Shown piece after piece: positions 53,226-61,350 of a DNA stretch of 64,000 bases; positions within the stretch are counted from its first letter, which is position 1, and every line of letters begins with the position of its first letter. The stretch covers positions 62,001 to 126,000 of the forward strand of contig NZ_AXAY01000026.1 in assembly GCF_000473045.1 (NCBI RefSeq), written 5' to 3'. This DNA comes from Bradyrhizobium sp. WSM3983. GTDB lineage: Bacteria > Pseudomonadota > Alphaproteobacteria > Rhizobiales > Xanthobacteraceae. Made by a program: the position numbers and the translations under genes. Under the pieces are notes generated by a model. The model made no database searches, had not been told where the DNA came from, and saw only the letters and a program-made list of their open reading frames with translations.

Positions 53226-53405
53226 CTATGCGCTCGCCCACTGGGTGCGGGCCTCGCGGGCGACGTCCACTATCGCCGCCCGGGTGTCATCCGGCAAGGG
53301 GATGCCTTTTCGTGCGCTTGATCAGGGTTTTCCGCTCGGGATCGCCGGGAATCAGCACCTTTGACCGAAAAACACCGGGGATGTCCATGGCCGTCGCCGC
53401 CCGAC
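53226..53405 (-). pseudogene. 3' relic of an Ldh-family (malate/L-lactate type) dehydrogenase
   Basis: On the minus strand MDIPGVFRSKVLIPGDPERK is followed, after a frame change in an A4 run at about 53311-53314, by KGIPLPDDTRAAIVDVA and a stop at 53226. VLIPGDPER and GIPLP are the C-terminal motifs of the YlbC/ComC/Ldh2 family. The 5' three quarters of the gene is missing. It sits just downstream of the marR gene and upstream of the aldolase on the same strand. Confidence 0.7.
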
Positions 53406-53420
53406 TGCGCATATCTGCTT

Positions 53421-53939
53421 TCACTCCTCGGCACCTGCCCCGTCGCCGGCGCCTGGTCCTGCGAGACTCTGTTCCAACTCTCCGAGCATCTCCTGCAACT
53501 CGGCAAGCTTGCGCGCGCCGAAGCGCTGCGTGATCTCGGCATAGATCGCTTCCGAGGACGGCGCGACGGAGGCCATCAGCTTCACGCCCTCCTTCGAGAT
53601 CGAGACCATGCTGCGGCGCTGGTCCGTCTTCGCGGTCTTGCGCTCGATCAGATTGCGCGCCTCGAGATCGCGCAGGATGCGCGACAGGCTTGGCCCGAGG
53701 AGAAACGCGGTGCGCGCGAGTTCCGTGACCTCCGCAGCCTCGATGGCGGCGAGCGCGCGGAGAATGCGCCATTGCTGCTCGGTCAGGCCGTGCTCGCGCA
53801 GCGATGGGCGAAATTGCCGCATCACCGCCTCGCGTGCCCGTAAGAGCGACATCGGCAGCGATTGCGAGAAATCGCGCATCGGCACCTGGCGCGCGGCAGG
53901 TGCGCTTCCGTTCGGGGGATCAGCAGGTCTCTTCGCCAT
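53421..53939 (-). CDS. hpaR: MarR family regulator, HpaR-like
   Basis: A 172-residue MarR protein with an extended N-terminus (about 25 residues rich in Ala/Pro) and a Gly/Ala-rich C-terminal tail. The recognition part is ARTAFLLGPSLSRILRDLEARNLIERKTAKTDQRRSMVSIS, typical of HpaR repressors of homoprotocatechuate operons. It is divergent from hpaH with 125 bases between that contain a perfect 16-bp palindrome. The symbol follows from family and position. Confidence 0.85.
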   Translation of the reverse strand: MAKRPADPPNGSAPAARQVPMRDFSQSLPMSLLRAREAVMRQFRPSLREHGLTEQQWRILRALAAIEAAEVTELARTAFLLGPSLSRILRDLEARNLIERKTAKTDQRRSMVSISKEGVKLMASVAPSSEAIYAEITQRFGARKLAELQEMLGELEQSLAGPGAGDGAGAEE

Positions 53940-54005
53940 GACGCCCTTTCAAAGTCGCCCTTTCAGACCGCAAAACGTTTGCAGTGCAGCAAGCCCGAAT
54001 TGTGT

Positions 54006-54034
54006 TTGACGCATCAACTTAACATGTTAAGTAT
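54006..54034 (+). promoter_or_regulatory. hpa promoter with HpaR operator candidate
   Basis: ACTTAACATGTTAAGT (54017-54032) is a perfect 16-bp palindrome, centred 40 bases before the hpaH ATG. TTGACG at 54006-54011 could be a -35, and the weak -10 (AAGTAT, 54029-54034) would overlap the palindrome, so binding would block transcription. Confidence 0.7.
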
Positions 54035-54064
54035 TTTCGGCACCACGATTTTGGTCGTTCACCG

Positions 54065-54871
54065 ATGGCGCTTTCCAAAGACGATATCCAAGCTTGTGCG
54101 AACCGTCTGCACCAGGCGGAGAAGACCCGCGTGCAGATCCGGCAGCTCTCGCAGGATTTTCCCGACATCACCATCGCCCATGCCTACGCGATTCAGAAGG
54201 CGTGGGTCGACATCAAGATCGCCGAGGGACGCCTCGTCAAAGGCCACAAGATCGGCCTGACCTCGAAGGCGATGCAGAGCGCGCTTGACATCGACGAGCC
54301 GGATTCCGGCGTGCTGCTCGACGACATGTTCTTCGCCGATGGCGGCCTTATCCCGACCGAGCGCTTCATCGCGACACGGGTCGAGGCCGAGCTCGCCTTC
54401 GTGATGAGCAAGCGCCTCTCAGGTCCCGACTGCACGATGTTCGACGTGCTCAACGCCACCGACTTCGTGGTGCCGGCGCTGGAGATCCTGGACACGCGCA
54501 TCGAGCGCGTCGATCCCAAGACCAAAGCGACGCGAAAAATCTGCGACACCATCGCCGACAATGCGGCGAATGCCGGCATCGTCCTTAGCGGACGGCCGAT
54601 CCGTCCGCTCGACGCGGACCTGCGCTGGATCGGCGCGCTCTGTTTCAAGAACGGCCAGATCGAGGAGACCGGCCTTGCCGCCGGCGTGCTCAATCATCCC
54701 GCAACTGCCGTTGCCTGGCTCGCCAACAAGATCGCGCCGCTTGGACTCGCGCTGGAGCCCGGCCAGGTGGTGCTCGCGGGCTCCTTCATCCGTCCGATCG
54801 AGACCCGCAAGGGCGACACAATTCAGGCCGATTATGGCGCCTACGGCTCGGTCAGCTGCTACTTCGCCTGA
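54065..54871 (+). CDS. hpaH: 2-oxo-hept-4-ene-1,7-dioate hydratase
   Basis: A 268-residue FAH-fold hydratase of the 4-hydroxyphenylacetate/homoprotocatechuate meta pathway. It shows GHKIGLTSKAMQSALDIDEPDSGVL, VEAELAFVMSKRLSG with the metal-ligand Glu residues, and DTIADNAANAGIVLSG. It hydrates 2-oxo-hept-4-ene-1,7-dioate before aldol cleavage. No clear ribosome-binding site precedes ATG 54065. First gene of the hpa operon, behind the palindromic operator. Confidence 0.93.
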   Translation: MALSKDDIQACANRLHQAEKTRVQIRQLSQDFPDITIAHAYAIQKAWVDIKIAEGRLVKGHKIGLTSKAMQSALDIDEPDSGVLLDDMFFADGGLIPTERFIATRVEAELAFVMSKRLSGPDCTMFDVLNATDFVVPALEILDTRIERVDPKTKATRKICDTIADNAANAGIVLSGRPIRPLDADLRWIGALCFKNGQIEETGLAAGVLNHPATAVAWLANKIAPLGLALEPGQVVLAGSFIRPIETRKGDTIQADYGAYGSVSCYFA

Positions 54872-54903
54872 AGCAATAAGAATACACAGGGAGTGAAACC
54901 GCC

Positions 54904-55302
54904 ATGCCGCATTTCACGATCGAATATTCGGCCAATCTCGACAGCCGACTCGACATCGGCGCCGTGTGCGAGGTCGTGCGGAAGGCGGCGGTCGAGACCG
55001 GCATCTTCCCGCTCGGCGGCATCCGTGTCCGCGCGGTCAGGTGCGAGCATTATGCGGTTGCCGACGTGCGGAACGACTACGGCTTTCTCGACATGGTGCT
55101 GCGCATCGGCGAGGGTCGCGACCTCGCCACGCGGCAGAAGGCGGGCGAGCACGTCTTCCAGGCGCTCTCCAAGCATCTCGATCCCGTCTTCTCCGCCAGC
55201 AAATTCGCTTTGTCCTTCGACATGCAGATCAACGACAAGGACACCAGCTGGAAGCGCAACAACATCCACGATGCCCTGAAAGTGGAGGCTGCCCATGGAT
55301 AA
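54904..55302 (+). CDS. hpaF: 5-carboxymethyl-2-hydroxymuconate delta-isomerase
   Basis: A 132-residue tautomerase-superfamily protein. The catalytic N-terminal Pro is exposed after Met removal (MPHFTIEYSANLD), with VRAVRCEHYAVADVRNDYGFLDMVLRIGEGR following. It isomerises 5-carboxymethyl-2-hydroxymuconate. AGGGAGTGAAACCGCC gives the ribosome-binding site. Its 3' end overlaps hpaE by 8 bases, so the two are translationally coupled. Confidence 0.93.
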   Translation: MPHFTIEYSANLDSRLDIGAVCEVVRKAAVETGIFPLGGIRVRAVRCEHYAVADVRNDYGFLDMVLRIGEGRDLATRQKAGEHVFQALSKHLDPVFSASKFALSFDMQINDKDTSWKRNNIHDALKVEAAHG

Positions 55303-56833
55303 GCCCACGCCCAAAGCCGACGTGTTTCAGGCCAATCGCGACCGCGTCGCGCCGCTGCTGAAGAAGCTGCAGGCGGACGGCATCGGTCACATGATCGACG
55401 GCAAGATCGTCCCGTCAATCTCCGGTCAGACCTTTGAGACGAAGTCGCCGGTCGATGGCGCGACGCTCGCAACCGTGGCTCGCGGCGATGCCGAGGACAT
55501 CGACGCCGCAGCGACTGCCGCTGCGCTCGCCTTCAAATCCTGGCGCGACATGGGCCCCGCGATGCGGAAAAAGCTGCTGCATCGCGTCGCCGATGCGATC
55601 GAAGACAACGCCGAGGACATCGCCGTGCTCGAATGCATCGACACCGGCCAGGCCTATCGCTTCATGGCCAAGGCCGCGATCCGCGCCGCCGAGAACTTTC
55701 GCTTCTTTGCCGACAAATGCGCCGAGGCGCGCGATGGACAGAATACGCCGAGCGACGAGCACTGGAATATCTCGACGCGCGTGCCGATCGGCCCGATCGG
55801 CGTGATCACGCCATGGAACACGCCGTTCATGCTCTCGACCTGGAAGATCGCCCCTGCCCTCGCCGCTGGCTGCACCGTCGTGCACAAGCCGGCCGAGTGG
55901 TCGCCGGTGACCGCCGCCATCCTGGCCAAGCTCGTCAAGGAGGCCGGCGTACCCGACGGCGTGCTCAACACCGTCCACGGCCTTGGTGAAGAGGCCGGCA
56001 AGGCGCTCACCGAACACCCCGCGATCAAGGCGATCGGCTTCGTCGGCGAGAGCGCGACGGGCTCCGCGATCATGGTGCAGGGCGCGCCGACCCTGAAGCG
56101 CGTGCATTTCGAGCTCGGCGGCAAGAACCCCGTGATCGTGTTCGACGATGCCGATCTCGACCGCGCGCTCGATGCCGTCGTCTTCATGATCTACTCGCTC
56201 AATGGCGAGCGCTGCACGTCCTCGAGCCGCCTGCTGATCCAGCAGAATATCGCGGAGAAGTTCATCAAGAAGCTGACCGCGCGCGTGAAGGCGCTGAAGG
56301 TCGGTCATCCCCTCGATCCCTTAACCGAAATCGGGCCGCTGATCCACGAGCGGCACCTGGCAAAGGTCTGCTCCTATTTCGACGTCGCGTGCCAGGACGG
56401 CGCCACGATTGCGGTCGGCGGCAAAGCCTATGACGGCCCGGGCGGCGGACACTATGTCGAGCCCACGCTGGTCACCGGCGCGAGCGGCAAGATGCGCGTG
56501 GCGCAGGAAGAGGTGTTCGGTCCCTTCCTCACCGTGCTGCCCTTTAAAGACGAGGCGGAGGCGATCGAGATCGCCAACGACATCCGCTATGGTCTCACCG
56601 GCTATGTCTGGACCAACGATGTGGGCCGCGCATTGCGCGTTGCGGATGCGCTGGAAGCCGGCATGATCTGGTTGAACTCGGAGAACGTCCGCCATCTGCC
56701 GACGCCGTTCGGCGGCATGAAGGCCTCAGGCATCGGCCGCGACGGCGGCGACTACTCGTTCGACTTCTACATGGAAACCAAGCACGTCTCGCTGGCGCGG
56801 GGCACGCACAAGATTCAGAAACTGGGAATCTGA
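55295..56833 (+). CDS. hpaE: 5-carboxymethyl-2-hydroxymuconic-semialdehyde dehydrogenase
   Basis: A 512-residue aldehyde dehydrogenase. Active-site residues are visible: Glu in FELGGKNPVIVF and the catalytic Cys in NGERCTSSSRLL, plus PWNTPFMLSTWKIAPALAAG for NAD binding. It oxidises the semialdehyde released by HpaD. The N-terminus is about 20 residues longer than many relatives. It sits between hpaF and hpaD in the operon. Confidence 0.94.
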   Translation: MDKPTPKADVFQANRDRVAPLLKKLQADGIGHMIDGKIVPSISGQTFETKSPVDGATLATVARGDAEDIDAAATAAALAFKSWRDMGPAMRKKLLHRVADAIEDNAEDIAVLECIDTGQAYRFMAKAAIRAAENFRFFADKCAEARDGQNTPSDEHWNISTRVPIGPIGVITPWNTPFMLSTWKIAPALAAGCTVVHKPAEWSPVTAAILAKLVKEAGVPDGVLNTVHGLGEEAGKALTEHPAIKAIGFVGESATGSAIMVQGAPTLKRVHFELGGKNPVIVFDDADLDRALDAVVFMIYSLNGERCTSSSRLLIQQNIAEKFIKKLTARVKALKVGHPLDPLTEIGPLIHERHLAKVCSYFDVACQDGATIAVGGKAYDGPGGGHYVEPTLVTGASGKMRVAQEEVFGPFLTVLPFKDEAEAIEIANDIRYGLTGYVWTNDVGRALRVADALEAGMIWLNSENVRHLPTPFGGMKASGIGRDGGDYSFDFYMETKHVSLARGTHKIQKLGI

Positions 56834-56859
56834 CGCTCGTCGTTCCGAGGGGAAACGCA

Positions 56860-57843
56860 ATGCCCGTACCGCAACACATCTTCGAGCCGCCGTTCAACAT
56901 CATCCGCTCCAGCCACGTCGTGCTCGACGTGACCGATCTGAAACTGAGCCGCGCGTTCTACGAGACCATTGTCGGCCTGCATGTCGAGGACGCCGATGAC
57001 AATGTCGTGTACCTGCGCGCAGCCGAAGAGCATCAGCATCACTCGCTGGTGCTGCGCAAGGCCGCGGCGCCCGCTTGCAATCGGCTCGGCTTCAAGGTTG
57101 GCAATGACGGCGACCTCGACAAGGCCGCAAAGTTTCTCTCCGGGAACGGCCTTGGCTACGGCTTCGTCGACCAGCCGTTCCAGGGCCGCACGCTGCAATT
57201 CACCGATCCCTTCGGCTTCCAGATCGAGCTCTATGCGTCGATGGACCGCCGGCCGCATTTGCTCCGCCGCTTCGATCTCTACAAGGGCTGTCACCCGCAG
57301 CGGCTCGATCATTTCAATGTCTTCGCCGCCGAGGTGCAGGACACCGTCGAGTTCTATGCGCGGCTGGGCTTTCGCCTCACCGAATATGCCGAAGAGGACG
57401 GGCCGAACGGCCGCATCGCAGCCGCCTGGATGCACCGCAAGGGCAATGTCCACGATTTTGCCGTCACCAACGGCAAAGGCCCTCGGCTGCACCATTTCGC
57501 CTATTGGACGCCGACCGCGATGAACATCATCCATCTCTGCGACGTGATGGCTTCGGCAGGCTTCGTCAAGAACATCGAACGCGGCCCGGGACGCCACGGC
57601 ATTTCGAATGCGTTCTTCCTCTACGTCCGGGATCCCGACGGGCATCGCCTCGAGCTCTACACCAGCGACTACTTTACGGGCGATCACGACCACGAGCCGC
57701 TGCGCTGGTCACTGCGCGATCCGCGGCGCCAGACATTGTGGGGCGCGCCGGCGCCGCGCTCCTGGTTCGAACAAGGCTCGCCGTTCACAGGGCAAGCAGT
57801 ACGTGAGCCAAAGTTCGTGGCCGACGTGCTGGTGGCGGATTGA
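56860..57843 (+). CDS. hpaD: homoprotocatechuate 2,3-dioxygenase (type I extradiol, VOC family)
   Basis: A 327-residue two-domain vicinal-oxygen-chelate dioxygenase. Iron ligands match His in LDHFNVF, His in RLHHFAYWT and Glu in GHRLELYTSDYF. The N-terminal domain is the inactive VOC repeat (SSHVVLDVTDLKLSRAFYE). It cleaves 3,4-dihydroxyphenylacetate between C2 and C3. GAGGGGAAACGCA is the ribosome-binding region. Substrate is assigned from the operon; a related catechol is possible. Confidence 0.9.
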   Translation: MPVPQHIFEPPFNIIRSSHVVLDVTDLKLSRAFYETIVGLHVEDADDNVVYLRAAEEHQHHSLVLRKAAAPACNRLGFKVGNDGDLDKAAKFLSGNGLGYGFVDQPFQGRTLQFTDPFGFQIELYASMDRRPHLLRRFDLYKGCHPQRLDHFNVFAAEVQDTVEFYARLGFRLTEYAEEDGPNGRIAAAWMHRKGNVHDFAVTNGKGPRLHHFAYWTPTAMNIIHLCDVMASAGFVKNIERGPGRHGISNAFFLYVRDPDGHRLELYTSDYFTGDHDHEPLRWSLRDPRRQTLWGAPAPRSWFEQGSPFTGQAVREPKFVADVLVAD

Positions 57844-57872
57844 TGCGAGTTGCCGGCCCGAACTCTCTCCCC

Positions 57873-57999
57873 GTCGTCCCGGCGAAGGCCGGGACCCATA
57901 ACCACAGGATGGGGTTTGGCGAAGGCTGGCCGTTCGGGATTGTCATCACGTCCGATCGATAGATCACGCGGTATGGGTCCCGGCCTTCGCCGGGACGAC
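57873..57999. repeat. intergenic inverted repeat (GTCGTCCCGGCGAAGGCC family)
   Basis: Two perfect 28-base arms (57873-57900 and 57972-57999) beginning GTCGTCCCGGCGAAGG are exact reverse complements, with a 71-base centre. Each arm is itself a small hairpin. This element is widespread in Bradyrhizobium intergenic DNA. It lies between hpaD and the FAH gene and may affect mRNA stability or termination. Confidence 0.85.
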
Positions 58000-58019
58000 A
58001 AAGAAACAGTGAGTCGCCG

Positions 58020-58889
58020 ATGAAGCTCCCTCGCCTCGCCACCTACTCCGTCAAGGGTGAAACCCGCTACGGCGCCGTCCTGGAGGGCGGCATCGTCGAT
58101 CTCTCCCCGCGCCATGCCAGGGACTATCCGACGCTGCGCGAGGTGATTGCAGCCGGAAAACTCGCGAGCCTTGCCGAAGAAGCCGCCAGCCTCACGCCGG
58201 ACCACGCGCTCGGCGACATCACCTGGCTGCCGCCGGTGCCCGCGCCGGAAAAGATCATCTGCATCGGCGTCAACTATCCCGACCGCAATGCCGAGTACAA
58301 GGACGGCCAGGACACGCCGAAATATCCGAGCATGTTCATGCGCTCGCCCCGTTCTTTCGTCGGCCACGACACGCCGCTGGTGCGCCCGCGCGCATCCGCG
58401 CAGCTCGACTACGAGGGCGAGATCGTGCTGGTGATCGGCAAGCCCGGCCGGCATATTGCCGAGAGCGCCGCGCTAGACCACATCGCCGCGCTCACGCTCT
58501 GCAACGAAGGTTCGGTGCGCGACTGGCTCCGCCACGCCAAATTCAACGTCACACAAGGCAAGAACTTTGATTCCAGCGGCAGCCTCGGCCCCTGGCTCGT
58601 GCCCTACATGAGGGAGGCGCAGATCGCCGACATCAGGCTGACCACGCATGTCAACGGCGAGCTGCGGCAGGACGACTCTACCGGCCGCCTGATGTTCCCA
58701 TTCCGCTACCTGATCAGCTATATCTCGACCTTCGCGACGCTCATTCCCGGCGATATCATCGTCACGGGCACGCCGACCGGCGCCGGCGCACGGTTCGATC
58801 CGCCGCGCTACCTGAAGCCGGGCGACGTCATCGAGGTCGCGGCCGAGGGCATTGGCAACCTGCGCAACGGCGTCGTCGACGAAACCTGA
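58020..58889 (+). CDS. fumarylacetoacetate hydrolase family protein (HpaG-type candidate)
   Basis: A 289-residue FAH-fold enzyme with an N-terminal cap (about 1-75) and the barrel with metal ligands in DYEGEIVLVIGKPGRHI. Other typical parts are ICIGVNYPDRNAEYK, FDSSGSLGPWLVP and TGTPTGAGARFDPPRYLKPGD. In the hpa pathway a FAH-type decarboxylase (HpaG) acts between HpaE/F and HpaH, and this is the only remaining candidate in the cluster, so HpaG is inferred. Classical HpaG is often a double-domain or paired protein. The start ATG 58020 follows the inverted repeat. Confidence 0.85.
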   Translation: MKLPRLATYSVKGETRYGAVLEGGIVDLSPRHARDYPTLREVIAAGKLASLAEEAASLTPDHALGDITWLPPVPAPEKIICIGVNYPDRNAEYKDGQDTPKYPSMFMRSPRSFVGHDTPLVRPRASAQLDYEGEIVLVIGKPGRHIAESAALDHIAALTLCNEGSVRDWLRHAKFNVTQGKNFDSSGSLGPWLVPYMREAQIADIRLTTHVNGELRQDDSTGRLMFPFRYLISYISTFATLIPGDIIVTGTPTGAGARFDPPRYLKPGDVIEVAAEGIGNLRNGVVDET

Positions 58890-58914
58890 CCAACAACGCG
58901 AATGGAATGATGCA

Positions 58915-60540
58915 ATGACCACCCTCACCGGCGGCGAAGCGATCGTAAGCGGGCTCGTCGCCCATGGCGTCGACACCGTGTTCGGCCTGCCCGGCGCGCA
59001 GGTCTACGGGCTGTTCGACGCCTTCCATCAGGCTCAGCTCAAGGTGATCGGCGCGCGGCATGAGCAGGCCTGCGGCTACATGGCGTTCGGCTACGCGCGC
59101 GCCAGCGGCAAGCCCGGCGTGTTCAGCGTGGTGCCCGGCCCCGGCGTGCTCAATGCCAGCGCGGCGCTGCTCACCGCCTATGGCTGCAACGAGCCGGTAC
59201 TGTGCGTCACCGGCCAGGTGCCGACGCAGTTTCTCGGCAAGGGCCGCGGCCATCTGCACGAGATGCCGGACCAGCTCGCGACCCTGCGCACCTATGTGAA
59301 ATGGGCCGATCGCATCGAACATCCCGGCAACGCTCCGACCGCCGTGGCACGCGCGTTCCAGGAGATGACGTCCGGCCGCCGCGGTCCCGCCTCGGTGGAG
59401 ATGCCCTGGGATATCTTTACGCAGCGCGCGGACACTGCCGCCGCGCGGGTGCTGGAACCGTTGCCCGCCCCGCAACCTGATCCTGACATGATCAAGCAGG
59501 CGGTCGCGCTCATCACGAGCAGCAAGGCGCCGATGATCTTCGTCGGCAGCGGTGCGATCGAGGCGCGCGAGGAGATCCTCGAGCTCGCCGAGATGATCGA
59601 CGCGCCTGTGGTCGCCTTCCGCAGCGGCCGCGGCATCGTCTCCAACGCGCACGAGCTCGGCCTGACCATGGCCGCCGCCTACAAGCTGTGGGCCAAGACC
59701 GATCTGATGATCGGTATCGGCACGCGGCTGGAGCTGCCGACCATGTCGCGCTGGCCGTTCCGTCCCGACGGGTTGAAGAGCATCCGCATCGACATCGATC
59801 CCGTCGAGATGCGGCGATTCATCTCCGACACTGCTATTGTTGCCGATGCCAAAGCTGCGACGGCCGATCTCACCGCCGCCGTCAGCAAGGCCGGCTACGG
59901 CAAGACCGCCGGCCGCCGCGCGGCGATCCGCGAGGCGACCGCGACCGCGCTGGCAGAGATCCAGCGCATCCAGCCGCAGATGGCGTATCTGAACATCCTG
60001 CGCGAGGTGCTGCCGGCGAATGCGATCGTCACCGATGAATTGTCGCAATTCGGCTTCGCCTCCTGGTACGGCTTTCCGATCTACGAGCCGCGCACCTTCA
60101 TCACCTCGGGCTATCAGGGCACGCTCGGCTCGGGTTTTCCGACCGCGCTTGGCGCCAAGGTCGCGAACCCCGACAAGCCCGTGGTCGCGATCACCGGCGA
60201 TGGTGGCTTCATGTTCGGCGTGCAGGAGCTTGCCACCGCCGTGCAGTTCAACATCGGCGTGGTGACGCTGGTGTTCAACAACGACGCCTATGGCAATGTC
60301 CGCCGCGACCAGCGCGAACGTTTTGACGGCCGCGTGGTGGCCTCCGATCTGGTCAATCCGGATTTCGTCAAGCTCGCGGAATCCTTTGGCGTCGCCTCCG
60401 CGCGCGTCACCGCGCCGGACCAGTTCAAGGCGGCGATGGAGAAGGCGCTCGCGCATGGCGGGCCGTACCTGATCTCGGTCGAGGTGACGCGGGATTCGGA
60501 GGTCAGTCCGTGGGCCTTCATTCACCCGCCGAAGCCTTAG
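58915..60540 (+). CDS. thiamine diphosphate-dependent enzyme (acetolactate synthase-like)
   Basis: A 541-residue ThDP enzyme. The activating Glu is in ARHEQACGYMAFGYAR near residue 50, and the cofactor motif is GDGGFMFGVQELATAV continuing to FNNDAYGNV. The middle domain is the usual Rossmann-like fold (APMIFVGSGAIEAREEILEL). It could be an acetolactate-synthase-like or 2-ketoacid decarboxylase. Its position at the end of the hpa genes suggests use in aromatic amino acid or arylacetate metabolism, but this is a guess. ATG 58915 is chosen; the frame is open 63 bases further up within the FAH gene. Confidence 0.85.
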   Translation: MTTLTGGEAIVSGLVAHGVDTVFGLPGAQVYGLFDAFHQAQLKVIGARHEQACGYMAFGYARASGKPGVFSVVPGPGVLNASAALLTAYGCNEPVLCVTGQVPTQFLGKGRGHLHEMPDQLATLRTYVKWADRIEHPGNAPTAVARAFQEMTSGRRGPASVEMPWDIFTQRADTAAARVLEPLPAPQPDPDMIKQAVALITSSKAPMIFVGSGAIEAREEILELAEMIDAPVVAFRSGRGIVSNAHELGLTMAAAYKLWAKTDLMIGIGTRLELPTMSRWPFRPDGLKSIRIDIDPVEMRRFISDTAIVADAKAATADLTAAVSKAGYGKTAGRRAAIREATATALAEIQRIQPQMAYLNILREVLPANAIVTDELSQFGFASWYGFPIYEPRTFITSGYQGTLGSGFPTALGAKVANPDKPVVAITGDGGFMFGVQELATAVQFNIGVVTLVFNNDAYGNVRRDQRERFDGRVVASDLVNPDFVKLAESFGVASARVTAPDQFKAAMEKALAHGGPYLISVEVTRDSEVSPWAFIHPPKP

Positions 60541-60544
60541 TGAT

Positions 60545-60654
60545 CCTCATGGTGAGGAGGCGCGAAGCGCCGTCTCGAACCATGAAAGGCCCGGCTCTCG
60601 CATCTCGGCCTTCATCCTTCGAGACGCTTGCTACGCAAGCTCCTCAGGATGAGG
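60545..60654. repeat. intergenic imperfect inverted repeat
   Basis: CCTCATGGTGAGGAGGCGCG (from 60545) pairs imperfectly with the segment around GCTCCTCAGGATGAGG at 60639-60654. It lies between convergent genes and resembles a common Bradyrhizobium intergenic element. Confidence 0.7.
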
Positions 60655-60661
60655 GGATGGA

Positions 60662-61315
60662 CTAGCGCGTCCTGCGAAACGTCAAATTGATCCGCTTGCG
60701 CCCGAGCAGCGCATGCTCGCCGTCGGCGAGCGGCGCGACGCCGTGATAGGCGAGCCTGCTGGCCCCGCCCCAGACCACGACGTCGCCGTGGACGAGGCGG
60801 AAGCGGCGCGGCTTGTCGCTGCGCGCCAGGCCGCCGAACAGGAAGGTCGCGGGCAGGCCGAGCGAAACCGAGACGATCGGCGCCGAATAATCCAGCTCGT
60901 CCTTGTCCTGGTGCAGCGACAGCCGCGTGCCGGGTTCGTAGCGATTGACGAGGCAGGCATCGGGCGCGAAGCAAGTGAAGCCGCCCTGCTCTGCCACGCG
61001 GCGGGCCAGGTCGCGGAGCACGGGCGGCATTGCCGGCCACGGCGCCTCGGTTCGCGGATCGATGGGATCATAGCGGTAGCCGGTGTGATCGGTGATCCAG
61101 CCGCGCTCGCCGCAATTGGTCATCGCCACCGACATCAGGCGGCCGCCAGGCGTGGTCATGTGGCGGAACGGCGACTGCGCCACGATCGCGCGCACGGCTT
61201 CGATCAGCTCGCTTTCGATCGGCTTGACGAAGCCGCGCAGCAGCACGGCGCCGTCGGCGATCTCCTCGCGAGACTGCTGCGCCTCGGCGACGCTATCGAA
61301 CAGATCAGCCGTCAA
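60662..61315 (-). CDS. alkB: DNA/RNA alkylation repair dioxygenase AlkB
   Basis: A 217-residue 2-oxoglutarate/Fe(II) dioxygenase that removes alkyl lesions from nucleic acids. The facial triad is H and D in SLHQDKDEL and a later His in LAYHGVAPL. The 2OG-binding Arg is in RINLTFRRTR. The start is taken as TTG 61315; no closer ATG precedes the conserved core. The next gene upstream (35 bases) is another 2OG oxygenase. Confidence 0.93.
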   Translation of the reverse strand: MTADLFDSVAEAQQSREEIADGAVLLRGFVKPIESELIEAVRAIVAQSPFRHMTTPGGRLMSVAMTNCGERGWITDHTGYRYDPIDPRTEAPWPAMPPVLRDLARRVAEQGGFTCFAPDACLVNRYEPGTRLSLHQDKDELDYSAPIVSVSLGLPATFLFGGLARSDKPRRFRLVHGDVVVWGGASRLAYHGVAPLADGEHALLGRKRINLTFRRTR

Positions 61316-61350
61316 TTGCTCTGCTCACTTCGCATGTTCACTTGTCATGT

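Noticed and set aside
53287..53772. A 161-codon minus-strand frame across marR and the gap
   Set aside because: It reads marR out of frame; only its last roughly 33 codons have meaning, as part of the Ldh relic.
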